From Halichondria panicea (lineage: Eukaryota; Porifera; Demospongiae; Suberitida; Halichondriidae), in the NCBI RefSeq assembly GCF_963675165.1, contig NC_087379.1:4605442-4669441 (forward strand): a DNA stretch of 64,000 nt. The letters run 5' to 3'. Shown here piece after piece: positions 22,337 through 34,000 of this stretch; position 1 is the stretch's first letter; each line of letters begins with the position of its first letter. The notes beneath the pieces are model-generated. The model was not told where the DNA came from, did no database searches, and saw only the letters and a program-made list of their open reading frames with translations. The position numbers were made by a program, and so were the translations under genes.

Positions 22337-22588
22337 AAACTGGTCAGAGCCAGAGAGAGCTAGCAATAGAGTAGGTATGTGTGTAACTTTACTGTCTAAC
22401 CATAATTCCGAGCGAAGCAAGGCTCTAATCTGGTCACGTTGAGATTTTGGAGAAAAAAAGACGACAACGATGACGTCGGACTAGTGGCTCTGGTTGCTGC
22501 AGACTGTAACGGTTCGACTTCAAAGTTGGAGGACGTGTTAGCAGGAGTGTATGAAGAGGAGTATCCAACTGTAGCAGTTGTAGTGTAA
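22337..22588 (+). CDS. Possible two terminal exons of an unrecognised gene
   Basis: An acceptor (TGTATCTCAG) precedes a short exon reading ETGQSQRELAIE, which ends at a GTAGGT donor near 22372. A second acceptor (CACGTTGAG, about 22442) is in compatible phase. It leads to FWRKKDDNDDVGLVALVAAD and a further acidic stretch (KLEDVLAGVYEEEYPTVAVV) that stops at TAA about 22588. The in-phase join and protein-like composition support real exons, but upstream exons were not found and there is no family match. It could be a cytoplasmic tail. Confidence 0.33.
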
Positions 22589-22859
22589 ACCAGGTTTCGG
22601 TACAAGTATGTCATACCACGTCACTATCAGACCGCATCTAAGTGGGTGCGTAGGTGTAGTGGTTAATTAGTTAAAAATGATATCAGCATACACACGTGTC
22701 AAAAGTTCGCTGTGTGCATGGTCTCATTTGGAGGGTAAATAAATTATTCCATTGCACGTTTTAAACTAAGCTCTCGAGTTTTTTAAGGTGGAATGGAAGG
22801 TACGTTTGGAGTCAGATACAGATGAAGAAGAGGGCTAGCTAACATATAATGAGATTCAT

Positions 22860-23340
22860 TATGTGCCTATTATTAACATCGGTAGACTTAATTCAGCTTA
22901 ATCTCAGACCACTGGGCAAGAGGTGAGCACCAACCCATAAACCGATAACTTGGGCCCAGATACAAGGCAATGTAGAGCCACCACCCATTCCGTAGCATGT
23001 GTAGGCGTGTGAAGCCACGCTATCCAAACGGGTAACCCTAAGAGGCTATGCCTCACCTAAAGATCACAAAGAGGGGGGAACCCCCTCACACAATAAGTGC
23101 TGTGCTCAAGCCCAAGCAGGTGGTGTGAGAAAAAGGGATACCCCCAGAGGCGCCGAGGTGAGAGGGGTGGAAAGACGCTATTAACACTTAGAGGCTTCCA
23201 ACACAAGAATGACTACCACGCGGTAGGTCCCCTACTGCGCATGCGCAGCCACCCCTACTCGTATTAATCCCAAGAGTACTTGCCCCTGGCTGCCATTAAC
23301 CATTGTTTTGTCCTCACACACAAAACCCACTATTAATTAC
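22860..23340. other. GC-richer unassigned segment
   Basis: Composition differs from the surroundings (GGGGGGAACCCCCTC, GCGCATGCGCAG). No coding frame. It may be a dispersed repeat whose ends I cannot place. Confidence 0.3.
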
Positions 23341-23348
23341 AAAGTCGA

Positions 23349-23610
23349 CAAGACCCACAAACAAATTTGCAATGTGAAAAATTGCTAGGATTGGCTGGAT
23401 GAAACACCAAAAAGCGTAGAAACAAGAAAGCGGGCGAGAGCATAATTTAATCCGTTACAATGTCATTCACATGTACGTTACATTCTTTGCTGGTAGTTTT
23501 CCATGCTATTTTGTGGTTTTTCCGCTTATGCTCTCACCCACTTTCTTGTTTCTACGCTTTTTGGTGTTTCCCTCAGCCAATCTTAGCAATTTTTCTTTTA
23601 TGGGTCTTGT
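23349..23610. mobile_element. Fold-back element with about 90-bp arms
   Basis: The left arm (ACAAGACCCACAAAC, then AAAAGCGTAGAAACAAGAAA, to about 23450) is repeated inverted at about 23523-23610 (TTTCTTGTTTCTACGCTTTT, then GGGTCTTGT). The spacer is about 75 bp. A second repeat begins directly after it. Confidence 0.75.
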
Positions 23611-23629
23611 TCCCATGCTTTTTATGCCT

Positions 23630-23658
23630 CGGTGCACATGCGCAAGCGAGGTATACGG

Positions 23659-23695
<37 letters not shown>

Positions 23696-23857
23696 CTATT
23701 TCAGCTGCTCAAGGATCAATGAAGTGCAAGTAAGAGTTTCTATAGGCTTCTAGTCATGTTTTCTTGGCATGCTATTTGTGAATTTGCAAAATAAAGCTTC
23801 GTTCTCGAGTTATGCCTAGTTTTGCTTACTTGGAATGTCATTGCAGCCTTTTCAGAA
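23630..23857 (-). repeat. Dispersed repeat, copy 2, containing a GT microsatellite
   Basis: This is the inverted counterpart of 17430-17615. A GT tract at about 23660-23692 interrupts the match, where copy 1 has only ACACACTAC. Confidence 0.75.
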
Positions 23858-23951
23858 GAGTCTGTAGCAAAACTTGTTCACCGAGTGTTGCTACTCTACT
23901 TAGTAGTTAGCTCTGCACTAGAACACTAGCTATTGGTAGCTGCAAGAGTGA

Positions 23952-24278
23952 GAAGAGAGTAGTTGGGCGGAGCCCGACCGTCCCTGACGGGAGGTAGGGT
24001 TTCAAGCCTATGTCAGGATTTGTCTTTGCTGCAACTATAGTTGCAGCCCAATCAGATTGCAGCATTTCTACTGTGGTCTGTGTCACGTCCGGTTGTGCAA
24101 CCTCAAGCAAGATAAAATGGTTAACACCCACTTCAGAATAATAATATTCATAGAATAAAATGATTATTCATAGCTGCTTATCAGCGTGTTACATAATTCA
24201 GCAAGACAAATCCTGACATAGGCTTGAAACCCGACCTCCCGTCAGGGACAGTCAGGCTCCGCCCAACTAAGAAGAGAG
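23952..24278. mobile_element. hAT-like MITE with about 66-bp TIRs and 8-bp target duplication
   Basis: The left end (TAGTTGGGCGGAGCCCGACC) matches the inverted right end (GGCTCCGCCCAACTA) for about 66 bases with a few mismatches, including TTTCAAGCCTATGTCAGGAT. GAAGAGAG flanks the element on both sides (23952-23959 and 24271-24278). An 8-bp duplication is typical of hAT and related superfamilies. The internal 180 bp is non-coding. Confidence 0.87.
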
Positions 24279-25640
24279 CTGCAAGGCTCTGCTGACTTGC
24301 AGCCATTATTAATTTTTAGACTTGAACTTTTGGCATCGATCGTTTTTAACAACAATCATGGTCGATCATTACCCACTATTTGAGTTTCCCTGTGATTGCA
24401 TGCAGCAAAATTAAAAATGTTCATCATGATAATTATAATCAATGTGTGTATAAAAGCTAGCTATTAGTAGTTTTATGTTATGTAGCTTTGGCACCTCCAC
24501 CGAGGCATCAGCACCCACGATGCTTTCATTTTTCTTAGTTTTTGCTCTTTTTTTACTCTCCTTTATTAATTTGATAACTATGCGAAAATCTGCTGCAGTT
24601 AATTGTTAGGTTGCTATCGATACTGTAAATATAGCACTTTGGCATCCAGGTAGTAAGCAAACTGAAACAGACCATAGACCGATTACTATAATCCGCGTCC
24701 GCTTACGTGCTGGAAACAGAAGTCTGATGGCTAGAGATTATCTTAGTGTAGGTATTCGATGTATGAGCAGTTTCTTCTTGAAACGGGTGAATCAGCAGAG
24801 AACTAAATGCAGACGGTACAGCTCTTTTTTCACTTTTGTAACTAACTAGATAGTGCTCTAGTGCGAGGCTAACTAATAAGTCGAATAGAAACTTTGTATT
24901 CAAGTTTACTATGAACGATTCTGCAATAGCCTTCATTCTATAGGTAAAACTATAGCCATAACTCATACGAAGCTCTATTTTCAAATCCATAGATCAAAAT
25001 CCATGAGACATAGCTAGAAGCCATTAGTTATGGTCACATAGTAACCATTGAGCAGGAAAAGATGGAATACACAGACACACACACGTTTAGCTTTACCGTA
25101 TGACTCCTGCGGCTACGCCCCGAGGCATAATAATCACTTAAGCACCTCCAGTGCAAAATGCCTCGGTGCAAGTTTTTGTCGCACTAAAACAGTCTGGAAA
25201 TGCACCTTTCAAGGAAAAGAACGTCTGAACGCCTGGTTAAGTTCCAATGTAGGTTTCGTGTTATTGATCAAGAAATGTCTTGGACTGGTAATTAACCGTA
25301 CAGGACAGGGCGTTCATGCATGCCCACAATTAGTCATGATTCACATGAACCTATTGTACTATTTAAGTCGTTCTGTGTGATGTGATCCACATGACTAATT
25401 GATATATCGTGTTGTATGCAATATGCAAGGCAGCTCGCTCTTGGGGGGATGCGTCCGCAGGCTTGTATTTTTTGCAACATTCGGCCTTACGCTATGTCTG
25501 TTAGTACATAATAGGAAAGGGCTTAAATTCCAGTGCAAAAAACCAGCACTTGAGCATGCCGCTAAGCTTATAATCGAGAATGGTGAATAGTCCAATTTTA
25601 CTACGTAGGTTAGTGTATAGTTAAAACACGTGGGTAATAG
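24279..25640. other. Intergenic region with repeat scraps
   Basis: Short scraps containing CCGAGGCAT or GCCTCGGTGCA occur near 24499, 25120 and 25160. They match the ends of the repeats at 17.6 and 23.6 kb. No supported gene. The missing MTARC C-terminus was looked for here and not found. Confidence 0.4.
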
Positions 25641-25672
25641 TCAACCTTTCAGGGCCATCGGACTGACTCACT

Positions 25673-27401
25673 CTTTGAGAGTTTTAAGTGGCTCCTCGCC
25701 AGTGACGTAGCCCTGCTCCTGGTGGACACGAGTCATCTTACAGCGACCACAAGCTTTCAACCCCCTCAGAATTAACTCATCACCAACTCTCACTGCTTCC
25801 CAGCTGTCCTGTTTGGGATTGTGAGAGAAAAAAGCACATGATTGAAGTACATAACATTTGAGAACATTAATTGTCAATTTGTGGCTGCCTAAAACGTTTA
25901 ACACCCACATGCATCATGCATACACGCACAATTGTACTTTCTGGCGCATACATCGTATCAAGCAAACTTTATAGTATGCTCCATACACATACCTCAGCAT
26001 GTGGTAGACATCCTGACAAAACAACGTTGGGTCGGAATCTTTCCATCAGTAGAGCAGTGTCCAGTTTAGAGTTAAGCAGCTCCAGTGATGCCTCAGAGGC
26101 CATTAGCACTGGGGACCAGTCAGAGAAGCTTGTCTGCATGTAAGAGACACACAAGTTAGCGATAGAAAATGATACAAATACAGAATTGTTATTTTACAGA
26201 AGCTGAATTTATCGTTAATAATGTAGAAAGAGTTCGCCATCACCAAACCGTTTTCACCTACTGCATGTTATACTGTTTTTAAAAAGTTACGCCCACAAAT
26301 GTATAGCATCCAACATTATAATACTTCCAAAATATTTGGTGTTAAAACCAGAAGCATACACAGCCTGTGATAACATCAAAAGTTAATAACCTCTTCTCCA
26401 TGCCTGGCGATGTCCTCCCATCGTTGATCCTGCCTGAGGACCCTGGCCCTGTGACGAGGGGCCATGTAGTACAGCCGACAGCCGTCTAGTCCTAAGTACT
26501 GTGAAATCCACTGACTGGCCTCCTCCCCCATGTCCACGCCTTCACCACTTATTGCCCACACCCTAGGTAAAGTATGAAAGTAACAAAGGTGCTGATATGT
26601 CTTGGTGCACATATTCATTTCTTAGCTATAGACACGTGTAACTAGCGTAATTTACGGCCACTGTTACCAAGGAAGTAATTAATTTTCAAAAAGTGAAGTC
26701 CTGAAATGTGTAATTTCTTGTCTATAGCAAGCTATATAGAGTCTCAGAGCTGTAGCTTTTGCAGCTCTGTTACTCACTCACCAGGTAAAAAATAATAACT
26801 CGTTATATTGAGGCTATCCATCCTGTAAATGCAGCACTTTGGCGTTGGTATTGGGCCATGCACAAAAAGGTAAACCCCACCGTGACTGACATTCTGCCAC
26901 CTACTTGACTAGTGTGGTTTGGGCATCCTCTGGTGGTTGTGGGAGAGTCAGTTTGCTCATGTCAGGAGCGTTGAGGGAAAGTTGTACTTGACCATCGTCA
27001 AGGAAAGTAAGCTCAGGCTGGATTTTGGCCATACTTGGTTGCTTACGCTGGCTGCAGAAGGATCCAGTCTTGTCAATAATCACCCAGCACCTGTACAGTG
27101 ATTGAAGAAAAGTAAAATAGTGAGTACACCCTAAATCCCGTAACTCATTTCCAAATACGCACCTGTCATAGAGGAGGCCTCTTTTGAAGACGTCGGCAGA
27201 GTCCACTTCAATTCTATGGCAGGACTTGACTGGGTATACACACAGCTTGGAGACCTTGGCCACTGGGGTGAGATAAGCAGAAGGAGAGCTGGGAGGCATA
27301 TCAGGGTTTGCTTCCTCCACCTTCCCCCTCAGCAACCACCAGAGGAGAGTGCTGGCTGCAATACCTGAGCCCACTCCCAGAGCCTGAGGGCTGATATCCA
27401 T
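25673..27401 (-). CDS. MTARC: Mitochondrial amidoxime-reducing component (MOSC-domain molybdoenzyme)
   Basis: MTARC enzymes reduce N-hydroxylated substrates at the mitochondrial outer membrane, using molybdenum cofactor with cytochrome b5. Exons on the reverse strand: about 27401-27164, 27091-26905, 26563-26391, 26133-25993 and about 25818-25673. The N-terminus has a short hydrophobic anchor (SGIAASTLLWWLL). The MOSC N-terminal barrel follows (VAKVSKLCVYPVKSCHRIEV). Then come ISGEGVDMGEEASQWISQYL, the MOSC core SDWSPVLMASEASLELLNSK with FRPNVVLSGC, and LRGLKACGRCKMTRV, whose cysteine corresponds to the Mo ligand region. Reading on from EEPLKTL gives K-E-stop, about 45 residues short of vertebrate proteins. 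A GTGAGT donor overlaps that stop, so a further exon is expected but was not found. It is divergent to the talin-like gene. Confidence 0.9.
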
Positions 27402-28086
27402 GATGACTTGCAGTTGAAACAGTGAGTCTAGCCAGAGATAGAGTAACTTGATAGGTCTAGCTATTAAACTCCATGTGTTTGCATATCATGGGTCTTCCCC
27501 CTGCCATGCCCATGCAACTTAGATCTATGAATAACCTATCAATTGTTGCTGGAATGCAAAGAATGCTGTTGAGGTTAAGTTGTTTGACCACCACCATGCT
27601 CTAGCCACGTCTGACTGGGACAACTGACAGGTATATCTGCTCTAGCTAGCTGTGTGTACGTGTACGTATCTAGAATATTGTGTGTGTTCTTACATAGATC
27701 TAAACCTTTCTGTTAAACATGCATGGTCAAGGTTTGATCAGTAGTCTCAAGATATGTAGATATATAATCTAAGGAAAGCCTTCAGTCTCTTTAATAGTAT
27801 ATATAGTGTGATTATATTTTTATATAGTCTACTAGTATGATGTTTCCGGTCCATTGGTTTGGTTATGATCCGAAGCAAACGTGTGGATTTACAATGTCAA
27901 TGATTTATGTAAATTCGAGACGAGAGTTCATTGTTGGAGCATCAGTCTTTATAGATCTATAGCCCATAATTTTACTCCGTTAATACACTATATTGCACAA
28001 TAAATTATGGCCAATTCTATTCACATCCAAATGTGGCAATCATAACTCATGCTGTTGGTCTACATAGTATTGTTCAATCCACAGCT
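27402..28086. promoter_or_regulatory. Divergent intergenic region between MTARC and the talin-like gene
   Basis: The 685 bp separate two start codons pointing away from each other, so both promoters must lie here unless 5' UTR exons extend further. No TATA box is obvious; several TATATA runs are not well placed. Confidence 0.45.
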
Positions 28087-31000
28087 ATGCCTCCACTACT
28101 TCTAAAGATATCCGTTGTGGGAGGAGTGACCAAGTTACTGCATTTTGATAAGTCAATGACAGTGTTTGATGCATGCAGACACATCCGGGCAAAGTTAGCA
28201 TCGTCAAGTCAACAACAATGTAAGATTTTCATGGATCCTTTAATAATTAAACAGCAGTCAGTATTTCAGGAATCAGACTACTTCAGAATGTCGTCATCAT
28301 CATTATTTTTGGCCACCTATAAATTGTGTTCCTATAAACCTTGGGACCAAAGTCTATTTTAGTATTAGTCAGTTAAAAATGTTTTAGCTTGTTTGCATTT
28401 TGACACAACTCGTGCAGCTGACCAGACGTACGGCTTGTTTCTCTCAAAGGAAGATCCAACGCTAGGCATATGGCTCGAGAATGGCAGAACTTTGGATTCC
28501 TATAAATTCAAGTCAGCAAAAGTTAGTAAGCCATGCAGTGGTATAATTATAGCTGTTATCCAGATATTAGTGTAGTCAACCTCTGACACACAATACAGTT
28601 ATAGTTATGACTTTAATGGGGCTTCTGTGTACATATTGCTATCCCACACATTGTAGCTCACACAATCACTTAGTGTTGGCTTTGTTGAAAAATGCATGAG
28701 TCTAATTTAACAGGAGTGCATGCATGCATGCTTGTACATATTTATATCTTATAATTATGACTAAGAATGTATACAGTACTTATACTCCTTTGGTCATTTC
28801 CTTCCCTCAGACGTCACTGGAGTATCGTTCAAAGCAGCGACTAATACGTGTCTGTACGTTGGATGGGGCGACACGGAAAGTTGTTATCGATGGTAGTCTA
28901 CCGGCACTGGAAAATATCAGAGCAGTATGTGCACGAATAGGTATGTCCTTTGAGCTTGGAAATAACAGTACAGCTATGACCTTCTCCTTGCTCCAGGAAT
29001 TCAGAATCATCAAGAATTCTCTTTCACAGTGGACAAAGACTCACAGAAATCTACTTTTAAACGAGTACGTGTAATAATGGCAGTATACTGAATTCACTAG
29101 CAGCATTGTTACATTCCTAATATCTCACCAGGCCGATAAACCCAGTGCAGACAGAAAGCTTGACACCCTCCGAAAAGAAAGGCACACTCACGATTTCTGT
29201 AAGTTATTGATAGATCTACTAGATGGTATTTTAGCCACAGTACCCACAAAAAGCACACACGTAATGACATTATCCTATAAGTATATATAGGTTTTGTGTA
29301 GTGCTAACTAAACTTACTTTATATAACCTTTGCTTTTTGTTATGTTACCGTATGCGCACGTACATTATAAGCCAGAGAGCCCTATATACTTTGTGTTGAC
29401 TCCTTAATATATTATTACTACTATAGTGCACTGGGTGGACCCTCATAAGACACTGAGGGAGCAGGGACTGTTTGGAGACTCTGTGGAGCTCACTCTCAGG
29501 AAGAAGTACTTCTTTTCTGACGAAGACATTGGAGCCAATGACCCAGTTCAGCTGCATCTCCTCTATACCCAGGTACGTTCAATGACATTTTAAAATCATC
29601 ACTCATGATTCCTCGCAACATTTTTGTGATCATGCACATTAGGTACTTCTCTGTGGTGATGCCAAACATTTACAAATTGTCTTGATCACTTTATGCATGT
29701 ATACGATTACATAAATTATTGTGATATAAGAAGTAGGAATTATACAGGCACCTATATATATATATATACCTTACAGACTAGCGAAGCAGTGACCAATGGA
29801 GTGCATCCAGTTACCATAGCAGAGGCCCTATCTTTGTCAGCTCTAAGATGCCAGGAAATGTATGGAGATTACCTGGAAAGGAAATTCCAGAAAGGATCCA
29901 TCAGATCAACGTACGTCTCCAAGTAGAAATGTACCTGATCTCTAGTACACTTTTGTCCTACTCAGTTTGAGAGGTTTTCTACCAGTGGAATACAGAAAAG
30001 ACACAAGAAAAACAAAAGCCAGCTTTCTATTGGTACGTACGTATACACCAATCACAATGTAATTAACTGAGTGCATACTGATGCAGGAGTATCAAAAGCT
30101 GGCTGGTCTCGAGGATTTGTCAGCCAAGTTCCAATACATTGAAAAGTGTAGAAAGCTAGACACCTACGGAACGTCATTCTTTGCTGTCAAAGTAACTTAC
30201 TACTATAATAGATTCTCTTATTATTTCACCCACACTGTTTGCTTTATGATTAGGAAAAGGTTCCTCGACGAAACAAGCTCCACCCTGTCCTGCTCGGAAT
30301 CAAGAGGGAGTGTGTGCTCACACTTGACATTAAAACTAAAGAGGTTCTAGAGATGTGGGAACTCCAAACCATCCACAGCTACTTCTCCACTCCAACAAGC
30401 TTCTGTCTGGTAATAATAGCTAAGAAATCCACTCAAACAATTGCGTGTGCATCTTTATTCAGAATTTTGGTGGCTACCGATCTGGCTTGTACATTGTTAA
30501 GACAACTGAAGGAGAGTCGATAGTTCAACTACTAGACGGCTATATTCAACTCATTCAGCAAACAGTAAGCTTTTATTATACACTCAAGGCATGCATCAAT
30601 GTTTGAATCACTTATAATAATTATAGATGAAGCAAAATTCAGTTCTCCCTCCTTCATCACCCAATGAGAAGGTTCTTAGTCCTAAGGTAAAGAATTCATT
30701 TGTATACATGTGTGCGCTATATATATAGACCTTTCTTTTGTGCGCCATCTCTTCAATTAAAGTGCGTACGTATAATTATACATGCTTTGCACTACATGTG
30801 CTTCATTGTAATACTCCTTCCCTACACTTCAGGAGAAAATGCAGCAAGTGATTTCTGAAGTTATCAACAATGTGTCTCAGTCTCAAATTGCATTAGAAAC
30901 ACCAGCTGAATCAAAAGTACGTATATACAAGTATTACACATGGCATAATACAGCCGAAATTACGCTCATCCATACATGCACACGCATGCATGCAGATAAA

Positions 31001-34000
31001 GAAAGCAAAGGGTGTTACTATAGAAACCTCCAAGTTGAAGCTCAGTGCATTAGTGAGTGCTCTTCTCTATTCAAGTGCTATACTCTGGAGGGAAACAATG
31101 TCCAAAAGTTGTGACTACATTCAAATCTCTGCTGCAGCATACAGCTTGTACGTTAATCATAAACCTTGATCATGTTACTGCATGGTGCACAATATAGGGA
31201 ACCAATTGTCTCTGCCTTGACTGACTGCTCTAGACTGCTAGCTTCCCTGGGTCTCACAGACAAGGACAGTGTAAGGATTCTCGGCTCAGCAAAGACTCTC
31301 GTTGACACCATTAGCAGGCTACTGGCACTGGTTAAACAGGATGAAAGTGTTAGTATCTGTCACATCACTGTAATTACACTGCTCGGGTATTTATGTCTTA
31401 ACAGTATATTGCTAGTAGATACACTGCATTGCAAACTGATGTTGCTATTGTACATGTGTTTAATTAATGTATGTACATACTAACATTGGCAGGTTGATGA
31501 TCAAGTACAAGCTACGTTAGAGGATGTTGCGTCCAGAGCAACTGATTTACTGGCGATAACAGACCTGAAGAAGGGAGTATCGTATGGCACATACCAATCT
31601 GCTGCACCTGTGGTGTTATCAGTTACAAGCTCTGTATCCAGGTTCCTTGCCGAGACCATGAGGATTAAAGGAACATGTGGCGATGATACTCTAGAAGTGG
31701 AAATCATGTCCAGTGTGAAGGTATGAGTACTTCAATGGCTATAATTATATAGATTATGCTTACGTATAATTGTTTATGTCCCCGAGTACAATAGGGTCTG
31801 CATGAAGAAGTCTGCAAGTGTATGCATAAAAAATCTGTATTAAAGTTATATACGTACAACTTACAAGTTGATTTCTACACAATGCATGCATCTTCAAATT
31901 GAATGTATGTAGGATGTCAAGCTGTCTTGTCAAGTCCTAGCTACTTCATTCACTGTGCTCTCCTCTTGTTCTGAGTCTCCCATTGGCCAATCTCTCCTCA
32001 TTGAGTCAACACAGGCTGTCATTGAGTCTGTTCACAGACTATGCTTTGCATCTAAGGTAATGCTATATAATAGCGTCCAGATACTTTTTTAAATGTTGTC
32101 GCTTTCTAGCTGGATTCTGACTTAGAAGCGTTCAATCATAATTCAATTGTTTTCAAAATAATCCTTTTGAATTGAGGAGTCTTGAATACTTTTTATTGCT
32201 TGTTGCTATCCTTGCATATATATAGTGGATGAATTTAATGTTTTCTCTCAGGGTGTGTGCTTGGACGGAGGTTTGATCATTGAAATCGGAGCTTCAGCAT
32301 CCACAGTAGCTTCAAATCTGAACTCCCTGATTACAAAACTTGGAGCAACATCCCAGGAATTTCCGAGACATCCATTAGAGAAATCTTTCACTAGTGTTTT
32401 AGCTGAAGCTAGAGTATTGAAAAGGTAAAAAACAGCATTTTATGTATGACTGACTCTATACGAGTTTGTAAACAGCAACAATTGTCAAATTTATTGATGA
32501 CATTTTACATTCTAATAGTCTTCTAACAAGAAAGCAGCCCAGGAGAAAGGTTCTAACTCTCACAAAGAGCTTCATGTTAAAGATGGCTGCACTGATCCAA
32601 AACCTCAAGTCTTACTACACAATTAAGGACTTTGATCGAAAGAGGGAACTGCTCGATTCGCTTAAAAAGTTGCTGGATGAGATTAGTGTCTTGGTTGAAG
32701 GTGTGAAGGACACTTTTCTGTCAAAAGTATCCACTGGTGAGGACTAACTACTATATGTGCTGAAGTTAAATTCGAGGTTGAAAGGTTTATCATGTGGTGC
32801 TTATATTGTAGACTGAGCCAAACTTGGTAAATTGATTATTACCCCTCTCAAAAATGTGTGTTCCTATACTTAATTGTCATGCTATATCCTGTATGCAGAC
32901 GCGGTACTGAGCTATCTTGACGAATCAGTGACTACTGTGTCTGTTATTGTCGAACCGCTCCTGGAGCAAATCAGATACACTCAGTTCTCAAATACGGTGC
33001 ACACAACATTCGACAGCACTTTAGTGCTCACAGTCATCGTAGAAACTGCAGCTGGTGAGTGTGTACGTAGTTGTCTATCTACAGCAGATATGTTGAAATG
33101 TGTACTAGAGACATCTGTATAATTATAGTATCTATGTGGACATTAAGGTGGTAATCAATACGTCATTCATTGCAGAGCATTCTGAGTTTAAAACAATGCT
33201 GCTAGAACACTGTAAGAAGGTGGAAGCCAAGTTGCGAGCTGTGCAAGCTGCCTTCGGTACTGAAAACCATGTTATTATGTGGACGGATATTAGAGAAATG
33301 TTTCCAGTGAGTCTAAATGCGTAGTAAGTGTATATACTAAAATTTAACCCCCCCCCCCCCCAGTACTTATCGTCTCTGTGTACCTTCTCAAGAGCACTGG
33401 CACAAGAGCTGTATTCCAAGAATCAATACGTTTCAGAAGTGATTCGCATGTGGAGCTTTCATGTTCAGTCTCAACTCTATGAGCTAAAATCAATTCTGTC
33501 AAAGGTAACCAATTCTTTTGTCATTCCTCTTGAGTAATTGCTTTTAATCCTAAAGATGATGAGCTACAGTGGAGGAAGCTTCGAAATTTGTAGCAAGTCC
33601 CTGAAAACTCTGAGAGAATCTATCCAGCACCCATTGAAATCAACTGACGGACTTGATGCCTTATCGTATGGTCAAACATGTCACACGTTAGCGCGGTCTT
33701 GCAATGTTTTCATCTCTCTGGTTTCTGAGTTGACTGATAGGTCAAGGAAGAATTTCACCTATACAGTATTGGTCTCCCAAACAGAGAAAATTGTCAATTC
33801 TTTGCTTGGATTAAGACAAGATGTAAAGGAGTCGAAGTCGATGGAACTGGCTGTGCGACTATTAAATGAGATCGAAGGGCTTGGTGAAGAATTGTTCAAC
33901 CACTCACCATTGGACCTTAGGCTAATTGATGCACTTCGTAAAACTATTTTCGAGATCAGAGTCTGTTTACCTCTTCATCAAGAATTCTCAACTACTCTTC

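Noticed and set aside
23460..23753. Hydrophobic forward-strand open frames ending in (Val-Cys)n
   Set aside because: They arise from a fold-back element plus a GT microsatellite.
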